Below the pieces are notes generated by a model. The model was not told the DNA's origin. It worked only from the letters and a program-made list of their open reading frames with translations, and made no database searches. The position numbers and the translations under genes were made by a program. Shown here in pieces: positions 35,362-44,616 of a stretch of 64,000 bases of DNA (its first letter is position 1; each line of letters opens with the position of its first letter). The stretch is from Sulfitobacter sp. 20_GPM-1509m. GTDB lineage: Bacteria; Pseudomonadota; Alphaproteobacteria; Rhodobacterales; Rhodobacteraceae. Location: NCBI RefSeq assembly GCF_000620505.1, contig NZ_JIBC01000014.1, positions 42,321 through 106,320 of the forward strand, in the 5' to 3' direction.

Positions 35362-36135
35362 ATGACCCCCCAAGACATTCTGACAGCCTTGCGTGACCAG
35401 AATCCGTTGGTCCACTGCATCACCAATTATGTGGCGATGAACATTGCCGCCAACGTGGTGCTGGCAGCGGGTGCATCGCCTGCGATGGTCCATGCGCCTG
35501 AGGAAATTCCGGAATTCACGCCGATTTGCGGGGCTTTGACGGTCAACATCGGCACATTGTCGTCCTCGTGGCTGGCCAGCATGACCACCGCCGCGACCCT
35601 TGCGGGCAGGCATGACATCCCGTGGGTGTTCGATCCGGTGGCCCATTTCGTCTCGGAGTATCGCGAGCGTGCGGCACAGGACCTGTTGGCACTGCGCCCG
35701 ACGGTGATACGCGGGAACGCCTCTGAAATACTGGCCCTTGCAGGCGAGGCAGGCGCCGGCAAAGGGGCTGACAGCGGGGACAGCGTGGAGGCCGCACAAT
35801 CGGCGGCAAACGCGCTTGCATCCAAATGGGGCGCAGTCGTCGCGGTCACCGGACCCGTCGATTACGTGACCGACGGCACGCGGGATGCCCATGTCTCGGG
35901 CGGCTCACCACTGATGCCCAAGATCACGGCGCTGGGATGCTCGCAGACGGCCCTCATGGGGGGCTATTGCGCGTCCGGTCCCGCGTTCGAGGCGACCCTT
36001 GCCGCGCTCGCGCATTTCAAGGTGGCAGGCACCGCAGCGGCAAAGCAGGCGAAGGGCCCCGGCAGCTTCCAGATGCATTTCCTGGATGCTTTGGCGGCGA
36101 CGCAGTCGCAGGACCTTGGTCAGGTCATCGCGTGA
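35362..36135 (+). CDS. thiM: Hydroxyethylthiazole kinase
   Basis: A 257-residue ThiM that phosphorylates 4-methyl-5-(2-hydroxyethyl)thiazole with ATP for thiamine salvage. Motifs: PLVHCITNYVAMNIAANVVL near the start, GTLSSSW, WVFDPVAHF, VIRGNASEI, and the C-terminal ITALGCSQTALMGGYCA with the catalytic-type Cys. AAGGAGAG sits before the ATG at 35362; a longer frame from 35338 lacks support. First gene behind the TPP riboswitch; its stop overlaps thiE. Confidence 0.96.
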   Translation: MTPQDILTALRDQNPLVHCITNYVAMNIAANVVLAAGASPAMVHAPEEIPEFTPICGALTVNIGTLSSSWLASMTTAATLAGRHDIPWVFDPVAHFVSEYRERAAQDLLALRPTVIRGNASEILALAGEAGAGKGADSGDSVEAAQSAANALASKWGAVVAVTGPVDYVTDGTRDAHVSGGSPLMPKITALGCSQTALMGGYCASGPAFEATLAALAHFKVAGTAAAKQAKGPGSFQMHFLDALAATQSQDLGQVIA

Positions 36136-36776
36136 TGGCCTTTCACCGGAAACACCTGCGCCTGTATCTGGTGACCGACCGGGACCTGTGCGCAAAACTG
36201 GGTCTGGTCGAGACGGTGATGCGGGCCGTGGCGGGCGGGGTCACGATGGTGCAACTGCGCGACAAGACCGCGACCACGGCGCAACGTACAGAGCTGGCGA
36301 TTGCGCTCAGACATGCCCTGCGCGGTACGGATGTGCCTTTGGTCATCAACGACGACATCGACGCGGCCGTCGCCGCAGATGCCGATGGGGCGCATATCGG
36401 CCAGGGGGACATCGACCCCGCACAGGCGCGCGCGTTGCTTGGGCGGGACAAGATCCTTGGACTGTCCTGCGAAAGCGTGGAAATGGTCAAGGCCGCCGAT
36501 GCGGCCTTGGTGGATTATCTCGGGTTGGGGCCGGTGTTTGGCACCGCGACCAAAGCCGATCACGCGCAGCCTGTCGGGTTTGACGGGCTGGCACGGATGG
36601 TGGCCGCGTCCAGCCTGCCCACCGTCGCGATCGGTGGCCTGAAGTCCGACCATATTGACAGCGTTCGGGCGACCAACGCTGACGGCATGGCTGTCGTTTC
36701 GGCCATTTGCGGACAGTCTGATCCTTGTGCCGCCGCCCGCGCTTTTGCCTGTGCCCCGTCGGAGTATGCCCGATGA
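36135..36776 (+). CDS. thiE: Thiamine-phosphate synthase
   Basis: A 213-residue ThiE, joining HMP-PP and HET-P to thiamine phosphate. Visible: LYLVTDRDLC, GVTMVQLRDK, PLVINDDIDAAVAADADGAH, IGQGD, and DYLGLGPVFGTATKAD, then TVAIGGLKSD. The start ATG overlaps the thiM stop (TGATG); thiD begins inside its stop codon (ATGA). Confidence 0.96.
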   Translation: MAFHRKHLRLYLVTDRDLCAKLGLVETVMRAVAGGVTMVQLRDKTATTAQRTELAIALRHALRGTDVPLVINDDIDAAVAADADGAHIGQGDIDPAQARALLGRDKILGLSCESVEMVKAADAALVDYLGLGPVFGTATKADHAQPVGFDGLARMVAASSLPTVAIGGLKSDHIDSVRATNADGMAVVSAICGQSDPCAAARAFACAPSEYAR

Positions 36777-37585
36777 TCCCCAATGTCCTGAGCATCGCCG
36801 GCTCCGATCCCTCAGGCGGGGCGGGCATTCAGGCCGATATCAAGGCGATTTCGGCAAACGGTGCCTTTGCGATGGCGGCCCTCACCGCATTGACCGCGCA
36901 GAACACCCAAGGTGTCAGCGATATTCATTTTGTTCCTCCGGCCTTCGTGCAAAGCCAGATTGAGGCCATCTTTGCCGACATCCGTGTTGATGCGGTCAAG
37001 ATCGGTATGATCGCGACAGCCGAAGTCTCGGATGCCATTGCGCGGTCATTGTCGGGGCACGCGGCCATTCCCGTTGTGCTGGACCCGGTGATGATCGCCA
37101 AGGGCGGTGCGTCCTTGCTGCAAGAGGACGCCGTTGCGGCACTGCGAACCCTGCTTTTGCCACTGGCGACGCTGCTGACGCCGAACCTGCCCGAGGCTGC
37201 GCAACTTCTGGGCGTGCGGGCCGCGGTCACCCGTGACGAAATGGTGGAGCAGGGTCAGGCCCTGTGCGCGCTGGGTCCGCAAGCGGTTCTGATGAAAGGC
37301 GGCCATCTGGATGGCGAGACCAGCCCCGATTGTCTGGTCACAGCGCAAGATGCGATCTGGTTCGAGGCCCCGCGCATCCGAACGGCCAACACCCATGGCA
37401 CGGGCTGCACCCTGTCCTCTGCTCTCGCGGCGCAACTCGCTAAAGGGCTTGCGCCCGCTGCCGCCGCTGCTGCCGCGAAATCGTATGTCTCGAACGCTGT
37501 TGCCCAGGCGGGCGATTTGTCCGTGGGAAGGGGCCACGGCCCGACCCACCATTTCGCCAGCTTTTATGCCAATTCAAAAGGATGA
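36773..37585 (+). CDS. thiD: Hydroxymethylpyrimidine/phosphomethylpyrimidine kinase
   Basis: A 270-residue ribokinase-fold enzyme that phosphorylates HMP and HMP-P. Motifs: IAGSDPSGGAGIQADIKA, VKIGMI, VVLDPVMIAKGG, LTPNLPEA and NTHGTGCTLSSALAA, with the catalytic Asp in the expected DPVM/GTGC arrangement. The start at 36773 overlaps the thiE stop. Four bases separate it from thiY. Confidence 0.96.
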   Translation: MIPNVLSIAGSDPSGGAGIQADIKAISANGAFAMAALTALTAQNTQGVSDIHFVPPAFVQSQIEAIFADIRVDAVKIGMIATAEVSDAIARSLSGHAAIPVVLDPVMIAKGGASLLQEDAVAALRTLLLPLATLLTPNLPEAAQLLGVRAAVTRDEMVEQGQALCALGPQAVLMKGGHLDGETSPDCLVTAQDAIWFEAPRIRTANTHGTGCTLSSALAAQLAKGLAPAAAAAAAKSYVSNAVAQAGDLSVGRGHGPTHHFASFYANSKG

Positions 37586-37589
37586 TCCG

Positions 37590-38528
37590 ATGAGATCCGT
37601 TATTTTTGCAAGCGCCCTTTCGCTGTGCGCCGCCCCGCTTTTTGCGCAGGATCAGGTCACCCTGCTGCTCGACTGGTTTGTGAACCCCGACCACGGGCCG
37701 GTTATCATTGCGCAGGAAAAGGGCTTTTTTGCCGAACAGAACCTTGAGGTCGAGGTGATCGCGCCCGCCGATCCCGCCGCACCGCCAAAAATGGTTGCCG
37801 CAGGTCAGGCCGATCTGGCGATTTCCTATCAGCCGCAGTTGCATCTGCAAATTCACGAGGGCCTGCCGCTTCAGCGGGTCGGCACGCTGGTGGCCACGCC
37901 GCTCAATTGTCTCTTGGTGCTCAAGGACGGGCCGATTGCCACTCCCGCTGATCTGAAGGGTCGCAAGGTCGGCTATTCCGTCGGCGGCGTCGAAGAGGCA
38001 ATGTTGGGGCAGATCCTGAAGACTCACGGGCTGTCGTCCAGCGACATCGAGTTGATCAACGTCAACTGGTCGATGTCCCCCTCGCTGATGTCGGGGCAGG
38101 TCGACGCCGTGATCGGTGCCTTTCGCAATTTCGAATTGAACCAGATGGAAATCGAAGGCGTGCCGGGGCGCTGCTTTTTTGTCGAGGAGGAAGGCCTGCC
38201 GTCCTATGACGAACTGATCTACGTGGCGAACAGGGACACGATGGATGTTGATATGATCCAGCGGTTCCTTGCGGCCACCGAAAAGGCGACCCAATACATC
38301 ATCAACCACCCCGACGAAAGTTGGGAGGTGTTTGCAGGCACGGCGCCCGAGTTGAACGACGCGCTGAACGCGGCGGCGTGGAGGGATACCGTGCCCCGCT
38401 TTGCCCTGCGGCCGGCCGCGATGGATGCCGGTCGCTATGCCAGGTTCGAGACGTTCCTGAATGACGCAGGCCTGACCGATGCGATCCTGCCGGTCGGCAC
38501 AATCGCCATTGACGTGACCGCACCATGA
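37590..38528 (+). CDS. thiY: Thiamine-precursor ABC transporter substrate-binding protein
   Basis: A 312-residue periplasmic protein of the NMT1/THI5-like family. The signal peptide (about residues 1-19, ends AAPLFA) is followed by VTLLLDWFVNPDHGP, the usual N-terminus of ThiY. It probably delivers formyl-aminopyrimidine (a degraded thiamine precursor) or HMP to ThiXZ. Context with tenA in the same operon supports the former, since TenA processes aminopyrimidines. AAAAGGA is present before the ATG. Confidence 0.9.
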   Translation: MRSVIFASALSLCAAPLFAQDQVTLLLDWFVNPDHGPVIIAQEKGFFAEQNLEVEVIAPADPAAPPKMVAAGQADLAISYQPQLHLQIHEGLPLQRVGTLVATPLNCLLVLKDGPIATPADLKGRKVGYSVGGVEEAMLGQILKTHGLSSSDIELINVNWSMSPSLMSGQVDAVIGAFRNFELNQMEIEGVPGRCFFVEEEGLPSYDELIYVANRDTMDVDMIQRFLAATEKATQYIINHPDESWEVFAGTAPELNDALNAAAWRDTVPRFALRPAAMDAGRYARFETFLNDAGLTDAILPVGTIAIDVTAP

Positions 38529-39211
38529 CCGGCCTGTCTTACGGGACCGCCTTTGCGCATTGGCGGGACGGGTGTGGCGAGGGGTGGCGGGCCTATACGC
38601 ATCATGCCTTTGTCGAAGGGCTGGGGCACGGTTCCCTGCCGCGGGCGGCGTTCCTGCATTATCTTGTACAGGATTACCTGTTTTTGGTACATTTTGCCCG
38701 GGCCTGGTCGCTTGGCGTGGTCAAGGCCGGGACGCTGGACGAAATGAAAACCTGCGCCGGTACGGTCGATGCGCTGGTCAATCACGAGATGTCCTTGCAC
38801 GTCAAAATCTGCGCCGAGGCCGGAATCGACGAGGCCACGCTGTTTGCCGCAACCGAAGAGATCGAGAACGTCGCCTATACGCGCTATGTGATGGACGCAG
38901 GGCTGCAAGGGGATTTCCTGGACCTGATGGCCGCCCTTGCCCCCTGCTGTTTCGGCTATGGCGAGATCGGAGCGCGGCTGGCGGGGTCTGCCGATGCGCA
39001 TACCCCCTATCGGGACTGGATCGAGACCTATGCCGATGAGGACTATCAAGGTGTCATGGCCTCTGTCGGACAGATGATAGACGCGGCGGTCATGCGCCGT
39101 CTGGGGCCTGATTTTGCCACCTCCGCGCGCTGGCCTGCGTTGCAGGACCGCTTTGCCACCGCAACCCGTCTGGAAGTCGCCTTCTGGGACATGGGGTTGC
39201 GCGGGGCGTGA
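38525..39211 (+). CDS. tenA: TenA-family aminopyrimidine aminohydrolase
   Basis: A 228-residue TenA (thiaminase II) that hydrolyses 4-amino-5-aminomethyl-2-methylpyrimidine to HMP. Motifs: FVEGLGHGSLP, LVQDYLFLVHFARAW and ALAPCCFGYGEIG, where the Cys-Cys-Phe-Gly-Tyr contains the expected nucleophile. Starts inside the thiY stop (ATGA) and ends overlapping thiZ. Confidence 0.94.
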   Translation: MTGLSYGTAFAHWRDGCGEGWRAYTHHAFVEGLGHGSLPRAAFLHYLVQDYLFLVHFARAWSLGVVKAGTLDEMKTCAGTVDALVNHEMSLHVKICAEAGIDEATLFAATEEIENVAYTRYVMDAGLQGDFLDLMAALAPCCFGYGEIGARLAGSADAHTPYRDWIETYADEDYQGVMASVGQMIDAAVMRRLGPDFATSARWPALQDRFATATRLEVAFWDMGLRGA

Positions 39212-39933
39212 TGCAGGCCCCCGCGATACAGCTTTCCGGATCCTATCATATCGACGGCACCTGCCTGTTTGCGCCCATTGATATGACCTTGCCCGCCGGG
39301 GAATGGACCTGTGTTCTGGGGCGGTCGGGCGTGGGCAAATCCACGATCCTGCGGCTGATCGCCGGTGTGCGCTGTGAGGGCGATTTTCAGGGGGAAATCA
39401 CTGCCTCGGACGGGTTGCCGCTGGTGGGGCGCGTCAGCGTGATGGCGCAATCGGATTTGCTGTTGCCATGGCTTAGCGTTCTGGAAAACACGGTGCTGGG
39501 CGCGCGGTTGCGCGGCGAGGTGCCAGATTTGCAAAGGGCCGGCAATCTGCTGGAATGGGTCGGTTTGGCGCGCCACGCGGGCAAGAAGCCCGACTCTTTG
39601 TCCGGTGGAATGCGACAGCGCACCGCCCTTGCGCGCACGCTGATGGAGGACAGGCCCGTTGTGCTGCTGGACGAGCCGTTTTCGGCCCTGGACGCTGGCA
39701 CCCGCGCCGATATGCAGGACCTTGCCGCCGGGCTGCTGAAGGACAAAACAGTTCTGTTGGTGACACATGATCCGGCAGAGGCTGTGCGGCTGGGGCACCA
39801 GATCATCGTCCTGACCGCCGATGCGGCACAGCCGTGGACCCCGCCGTCGTTGCCCCCGATCCGCGATCAATACGCCCCGGAAACCGTTGAATGTCAGGCA
39901 CAGTTGCTGGCCCATCTGAGGCGGGCACAATGA
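39211..39933 (+). CDS. thiZ: Thiamine-precursor ABC transporter ATP-binding protein
   Basis: A 240-residue ATPase of the nitrate/sulfonate/taurine type. Walker A GRSGVGKST, signature LSGGMRQR, Walker B VVLLDEPFSAL and switch His in VTHDPAEAV. The ATG at 39211 overlaps the tenA stop (TGATG); a GTG at 39208 is an alternative start one codon earlier. Couples to ThiX. Confidence 0.92.
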   Translation: MQAPAIQLSGSYHIDGTCLFAPIDMTLPAGEWTCVLGRSGVGKSTILRLIAGVRCEGDFQGEITASDGLPLVGRVSVMAQSDLLLPWLSVLENTVLGARLRGEVPDLQRAGNLLEWVGLARHAGKKPDSLSGGMRQRTALARTLMEDRPVVLLDEPFSALDAGTRADMQDLAAGLLKDKTVLLVTHDPAEAVRLGHQIIVLTADAAQPWTPPSLPPIRDQYAPETVECQAQLLAHLRRAQ

Positions 39934-40661
39934 TGCGCCTGCGATACGCATTCGCGGCGGCAGGTTTTACGCTCTTGCTGTGGCAGGGGATCGTCTGGAT
40001 CACGGGGGTGCCGCCGTTTATCCTGCCTTCGCCTGTGCGGGTCGGGCAGGCGGCCTATGCCAACCGGGTGCTGATTGCCGAAAACGCATGGGTGACCGCA
40101 TGCGAAGTCGGCCTCGCCCTGATCATCGGCACCGTGTTGGGGGCGATCACGGCGGTCCGCTTGGCGGCATCTCCGCGCCTGCATCGTTTGCTGACACCGA
40201 TGTTGATCTTTACGCAAGCGGTGCCGGTTTTCGCGCTGGCGCCCATCCTGACGCTTTGGTTCGGCTACGGTATCGCCTCCAAGGTCGTCATGGCCGTCCT
40301 GATCATCTATTTCCCGGTCACTTCCGCCTTTTACGACGGGCTGACGCGGGTGCCCGCGGGGATATTGGACATGGCACGGACAATGGGCGGCACCGAGCGG
40401 CAGATCATGCGCCGGATCAAGATCCCCCATGCCTTGCCGTCCCTGGGAACGGGCCTGAAGCTGGCTGCCGTCTATGCCCCCATTGGTGCCGTCATCGGCG
40501 AATGGGTCGGAGCGTCCAAGGGATTGGGATACCTGATGCTGCTGGCAAACGGGCGGGCCAAGACGGATTTGATGTTTGCCAGCCTGTTCACGCTGGCGAT
40601 CATGACGCTGCTTTTACATGTCGCCGTGACCAAGGTTTCGGACCGTCTGAGCCGGTACTGA
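39930..40661 (+). CDS. thiX: Thiamine-precursor ABC transporter permease
   Basis: A 243-residue BPD-type inner membrane permease with about six helices. The EAA-loop-like ILDMARTMGGTERQIMRRI and GAVIGEWVGASKGLGYLM are typical for SsuC/TauC/ThiX. Starts within the thiZ stop (ATGATG). Last gene of the thi operon; it converges on the dehydrogenase gene at 40677 across 15 bases. Confidence 0.9.
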   Translation: MMRLRYAFAAAGFTLLLWQGIVWITGVPPFILPSPVRVGQAAYANRVLIAENAWVTACEVGLALIIGTVLGAITAVRLAASPRLHRLLTPMLIFTQAVPVFALAPILTLWFGYGIASKVVMAVLIIYFPVTSAFYDGLTRVPAGILDMARTMGGTERQIMRRIKIPHALPSLGTGLKLAAVYAPIGAVIGEWVGASKGLGYLMLLANGRAKTDLMFASLFTLAIMTLLLHVAVTKVSDRLSRY

Positions 40662-40676
40662 AGGCCTGTATGCCTG

Positions 40677-41459
40677 TCACGACCCGGTGTCAGGGGTCGG
40701 CTTTTGCGCCGCGATGTTGCGCCGCATCAGGCGCTGGTACAGCCCGGGCGACGCGCGCATGATCAGCGCGGCAAGGCGGGCGACGCGGCCAACGGGGATG
40801 AATTCACGTCCCTTTTCAACGCCGCTCAGGATCACCGAGGCGGCTGCTTGTGGTGACATATAGTCGATCCCGTCCGCCGCAGAGCCGGGCCGCACGATCC
40901 CGTCATCCGTGATTTCGGGGTTGCCGATATTTGTGGCCACGAAACTGGGCGCGGCGATCAGGCAACGCACGCCGTATGCGGCCTCTTCTGATCGGAGGGA
41001 CGTGAAAAAACCCTGCAATGCGTGTTTCGACGCGGCATAGGCCGTACGCCCGTGCAAGGGCGCGAAACCGGCAACTGACGAGATGGCAAGATGTGTGCCT
41101 TGGCTGTCGCGGAGCGGTCCGAGAAACGCCTGCGCCATGGCCACTGCCGCGAAATAGTTGATCTCGAACACCCTTCGGTGACTTGGCATGTCTGCCTGCG
41201 CAAACATGCCAATCTGCGACACGCCGGCGTTGTAGATCACCATGTCGATCGAAGGGCGCGCTGCCGTGATCTGCGCGGCGGCTTGCGTCAATGCCACGAC
41301 GTCCGTCAGGTCGACGGCCACGGGTGTACGGCTTGGCGATGTTTCCAGCCCGCGGATGTCGATGTCCATCAACACGCAATGCCAGCCCTGTGCCTCAAGT
41401 TGCGCGGCCAGAGCCCGCCCCAATCCACCGTTGCCGCCTGATATGACCGCTGTCTTCAC
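40677..41459 (-). CDS. Short-chain dehydrogenase/reductase
   Basis: A 260-residue SDR: VISGGNGGLGRAL (NAD(P)-binding), YNAGVSQ (NAG variant), catalytic Ser in ISSVAG and YAASK (Tyr-x-x-x-Lys). The start is GTG 41459, overlapping the upstream stop (GTGA). Oxidises or reduces a hydroxyl/carbonyl; substrate unknown. Final gene of the monooxygenase-BASS-dehydrogenase operon, so probably acts on the product of that pathway. Confidence 0.88.
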   Translation of the reverse strand: MKTAVISGGNGGLGRALAAQLEAQGWHCVLMDIDIRGLETSPSRTPVAVDLTDVVALTQAAAQITAARPSIDMVIYNAGVSQIGMFAQADMPSHRRVFEINYFAAVAMAQAFLGPLRDSQGTHLAISSVAGFAPLHGRTAYAASKHALQGFFTSLRSEEAAYGVRCLIAAPSFVATNIGNPEITDDGIVRPGSAADGIDYMSPQAAASVILSGVEKGREFIPVGRVARLAALIMRASPGLYQRLMRRNIAAQKPTPDTGS

Positions 41460-42385
41460 AGTCCCGCCTCGTTTTTCCACAGATCGAACACCTGCGCTGA
41501 CGTCAGTTGGGGAGTATAGCCAAACACGTTCTTCAGGCGCGTGTTGTCCAGAACGGGCCGGTATTGCAGGAACCGGACCTGCTCGGGTCCGTATTGTGAC
41601 AGCCCCAGCGGGCGCGCGACGGCCAATGCCGCCTTCAAGACCCAGGCGGGAAGGCGCAGAACCGGCTTGCCAAGCGCCTGCGCGAGGTCATCGACCGACA
41701 GCCAGCCATCGCCAGCCACGTTGTAAATGCCCGCAGGGCCAGCCGTGGCGGCACGTTCAACGATGCGGGCCAGGTCCTCGGTCCAGATGAACACGAACGG
41801 GCTGTCGCTGTTGCGGATCGCGAGCAGTCTTTTGCGCTGGAACAGTGCGGTGATCTGGTTGTCGGTGCCCGCGCCCAGCACGGTGCCCACGCGCAGAACG
41901 ACCTGCGCCAATGCTGGATGGTCTCTGCGGGCTTCCGCCAGGATGTCCTCGACCTGTCGCTTGTGATCGGCATAGGCGAATTCCGGGTTGCCACGGCACG
42001 GCGCGTCCTCGGTCAGCGGGACCGGATTGTCGGCGTGATAGCCATAGGCGGCACCGGAACTGGTGACGACCAGCCGTTTGACCCCATGCGCGACACAGGC
42101 CGCCACGACATTGCGCGTGCCGGTGACATCCACGGCAAAGGCCTGGGCGCGGGTCATGCCGGGGGGCGGGGTCACGATTGAAGCAAGGTGTACCACCACA
42201 TCCGGCCGCTCTGCGCCGATCACCGTGTCGGGATCGCTGCCGGTCACATCCATGCGCCGGAACGTCACGTCCGCGGGCAGGCCCGTGCGGGATAGATCCG
42301 TCGCAATGACATCCTTGGGCCCCAAAGCCGCGACCAGAGCGCGCCCGACCATGCCCGCCCCACCGGTGATCAGAATACGTGTCAT
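41456..42385 (-). CDS. NAD-dependent epimerase/dehydratase-family protein
   Basis: A 309-residue extended SDR. ILITGGAGMVGRAL at the N-terminus, VVHLASIVTPP, VTSSGAAYGYH, and AYADHKRQVE as a variant of the catalytic YxxxK (here Tyr-Ala-Asp-His-Lys). Similar proteins act on sugars, sterols or other alicyclic alcohols. Overlaps the upstream BASS gene by four bases and the downstream SDR by four. Confidence 0.85.
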   Translation of the reverse strand: MTRILITGGAGMVGRALVAALGPKDVIATDLSRTGLPADVTFRRMDVTGSDPDTVIGAERPDVVVHLASIVTPPPGMTRAQAFAVDVTGTRNVVAACVAHGVKRLVVTSSGAAYGYHADNPVPLTEDAPCRGNPEFAYADHKRQVEDILAEARRDHPALAQVVLRVGTVLGAGTDNQITALFQRKRLLAIRNSDSPFVFIWTEDLARIVERAATAGPAGIYNVAGDGWLSVDDLAQALGKPVLRLPAWVLKAALAVARPLGLSQYGPEQVRFLQYRPVLDNTRLKNVFGYTPQLTSAQVFDLWKNEAGL

Positions 42386-43278
42386 TGCCGCGCCTTTGTG
42401 CGCGACATCACAAAGGCCAGCAGCAGTCCCGATATCGCGTGCCAGATGCCCCAGAAAGCCGCGACAATCGCCATGCCGCCCAATCCGCCGAAAAAGCCGA
42501 AAATCAGGACCAGCCCAAGGCCCGAGTTCTGAATGCCCGTCTCGATCGTCACGGCCCTGCGGTCAAAGGGCGACAGCCGTGCAAGGGTGGCCAATGCATA
42601 GCCACCGCCAAGTCCCAGCGCATTGTGGACGATCACCAATCCGGCAATGCCACCCGCGAAGGCCAGGAAGATGGACCAGTTTGCGGCTAGGGCGATGACG
42701 ATAAAGCCCACGAAGATGGTCATGGATATCCATTGCAGCGGCTTGCGCAGTCGCGCGGTCAGCGTGGGGTGTTTGCGGTTCAGTGTCAGGCCGAGGATCA
42801 GGGGCAGGATCAACATCAGCCCCACCGTGATCGCAATGTTCACCGGATCAATCTGCGTGCTGCGCAAAAGGTTGGCCGAGGGCGCATAGAGGCTGCCCCA
42901 GAATGCGATATTGGCAGGGGTCAGCAGGATAGCCCCGACCGTGGAAAACGCCGTCATCGACACCGACAGCGCCGTGTTCCCGCCTGCTCTGTGGGTGATG
43001 AAATTCGAGATATTTCCCCCCGGACAGGCCGCCACCAGGATCAGCCCCAGCGCCACCGAGGCCTGTGGTTGCGTGACGATCACCAACAGGTAGGTCAGGA
43101 AGGGCAGCAACAGGAATTGTGACAGCAGCCCGATGATCAGCGGCTTGGGCGCTTTCGTGAACGCCCGGAAATCGCCGGGCTTCAGATCAATGGCGATCGA
43201 AAACATCACAACCGCCAGAATGCAGTTGAGCAACATCAACGACCCGGGCGAGAATGAGACGACAGCGTCATCAATCAT
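42382..43278 (-). CDS. BASS-family Na+-dependent symporter
   Basis: A 298-residue transporter of the bile acid:sodium symporter family with nine or ten helices. Typical stretches: SIAIDLKPGDF, VAACPGGNISNFITHRAGGN, and IETGIQNSGLGLVLIFG, matching the two Na+-binding crossover regions. BASS members import bile acids, pyruvate, pantoate or other organic anions; substrate unassigned. Translationally coupled to both neighbours (ATGA). Confidence 0.9.
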   Translation of the reverse strand: MIDDAVVSFSPGSLMLLNCILAVVMFSIAIDLKPGDFRAFTKAPKPLIIGLLSQFLLLPFLTYLLVIVTQPQASVALGLILVAACPGGNISNFITHRAGGNTALSVSMTAFSTVGAILLTPANIAFWGSLYAPSANLLRSTQIDPVNIAITVGLMLILPLILGLTLNRKHPTLTARLRKPLQWISMTIFVGFIVIALAANWSIFLAFAGGIAGLVIVHNALGLGGGYALATLARLSPFDRRAVTIETGIQNSGLGLVLIFGFFGGLGGMAIVAAFWGIWHAISGLLLAFVMSRTKARQ

Positions 43279-44591
43279 GACTGGTCACCTGCCAGTTTTC
43301 CGATCCAGTCGTTGACTGCTTTGCGGTAGGTGGCCTTGTCGACGTAATAGGCCATGCGGGGCAATTCGATATAGTTCATGCCGCCGGTGGCCCGTGTGAA
43401 CCTCTGCGCCTTGGTGTCCTGCAAGGTTTTCGCCGCGGGGGTGCCCTGTCGCAGTCCCTTGATATAGCGCACGACCATCTCGGCCTGTTCGTGCCGCCCC
43501 TGCCAGCCCAGCCCTGAGGCTTCGACCATGCCCAACACGAACAGATCGTCACGCTCGGGATGCATGCAGTTCAGGTAAAGATGCGGCGCATCGCCCTGCC
43601 AGTTCAGGAGCGCGTTGTCGATGAACGGATAGTCGAGCCTGTAGCCTGTAGCGGCAAGGATCATGTCGTAATCCGCGCTGGTGCCATCCTTGAAATGCAC
43701 TCTGTGCCCGTCAAAGCGGTCTATGTCGGGGCGCACGGTCAGATCGCCGTGTCCCGCATGGTACAGAACCAGCGAGTTCACGACCGGGTGGCTTTCGTAC
43801 AGTTTATAGTCCGGCTTGGGGAAGCCGTATTTCTGCGGGTCGCCGATGAACCACTTCAGGATCGTGCCATCCACGATCCGTTTAAGCGCCATGGGCAACT
43901 TGATCGCCCCGCCCATCGTATCGGCGGGTTTGCCAAAGATGTATTTGGGCACAAAGTAATACCCCCGCCGCATCGACAAATCGCACAACAGCCCGTGATG
44001 GATGGCATCGACAGCGATGTCACAGCCCGAGTTGCCCGCACCGATCACCAGCACGCGCTTGCCGTCGAACTGGCTGGCCGTGCGGTATTGCGAGGAGTGG
44101 ATCAACTCGCCGCTGAATTCGCCCTTGAACTCGGGCAGGTTCGGCGTGCTGAGCGTGCCGTTTGCAATCAGCACGCCGGAAAAGTCCTGGGCATGTTCGC
44201 CCTGGGCATCCTGCCATGTCACCCGCCAGCCGTCACCCGGTCCGCCCAGCGGCACGCAGGACAAAACCCTGGCTCCGAAACGGTAGTGACGGTTCAGGTC
44301 GAAAGCCTCTGAAAATGCTTCGAAATACCGTTTCATCTCGCGGTGCGACGGGTATTCGGCAGCCTCGTCGCGCATCGGGAAATCTGCGAATTCGGTCATT
44401 CTCTTCGACGAGATCAGATGAGCAGATTCGTACATTGTCGAAAGCGGGCCATCTATGTCCCACAACCCTCCGACACCGGAATGCAGCTCGAACCCCTGAA
44501 ACGCCACGCCGTTCTCGGACAGCAGCTTGGCCGCCGCGAGACCCATCGGTCCGGCCCCGATCAAGGCGAGCTGTTCACCTGTACCTGTCAT
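43275..44591 (-). CDS. Flavin-containing monooxygenase
   Basis: A 438-residue class B flavoprotein monooxygenase. FAD motif LALIGAGPMGLAAA (residues 8-21), the FMO fingerprint FSGELIHSSQYR (159-170, FxGxxxHxxxYR), NADPH motif VIGAGNSGCD (182-191) and AATGYR near residue 305. Such enzymes oxygenate soft nucleophiles (N, S) or ketones; the fingerprint ending in YR rather than WP argues for the FMO over the Baeyer-Villiger type. GGAGGAA precedes the ATG at 44591. First gene of a four-gene operon; the divergent TetR probably controls it. Confidence 0.92.
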   Translation of the reverse strand: MTGTGEQLALIGAGPMGLAAAKLLSENGVAFQGFELHSGVGGLWDIDGPLSTMYESAHLISSKRMTEFADFPMRDEAAEYPSHREMKRYFEAFSEAFDLNRHYRFGARVLSCVPLGGPGDGWRVTWQDAQGEHAQDFSGVLIANGTLSTPNLPEFKGEFSGELIHSSQYRTASQFDGKRVLVIGAGNSGCDIAVDAIHHGLLCDLSMRRGYYFVPKYIFGKPADTMGGAIKLPMALKRIVDGTILKWFIGDPQKYGFPKPDYKLYESHPVVNSLVLYHAGHGDLTVRPDIDRFDGHRVHFKDGTSADYDMILAATGYRLDYPFIDNALLNWQGDAPHLYLNCMHPERDDLFVLGMVEASGLGWQGRHEQAEMVVRYIKGLRQGTPAAKTLQDTKAQRFTRATGGMNYIELPRMAYYVDKATYRKAVNDWIGKLAGDQS

Positions 44592-44616
44592 AGCTTCCTC
44601 CCGTACTGTTTTTAGA

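Noticed and set aside
33787..35892. 701-codon minus-strand frame
   Set aside because: Antisense to the MFS transporter, riboswitch and thiM; it would also run through the THI box.
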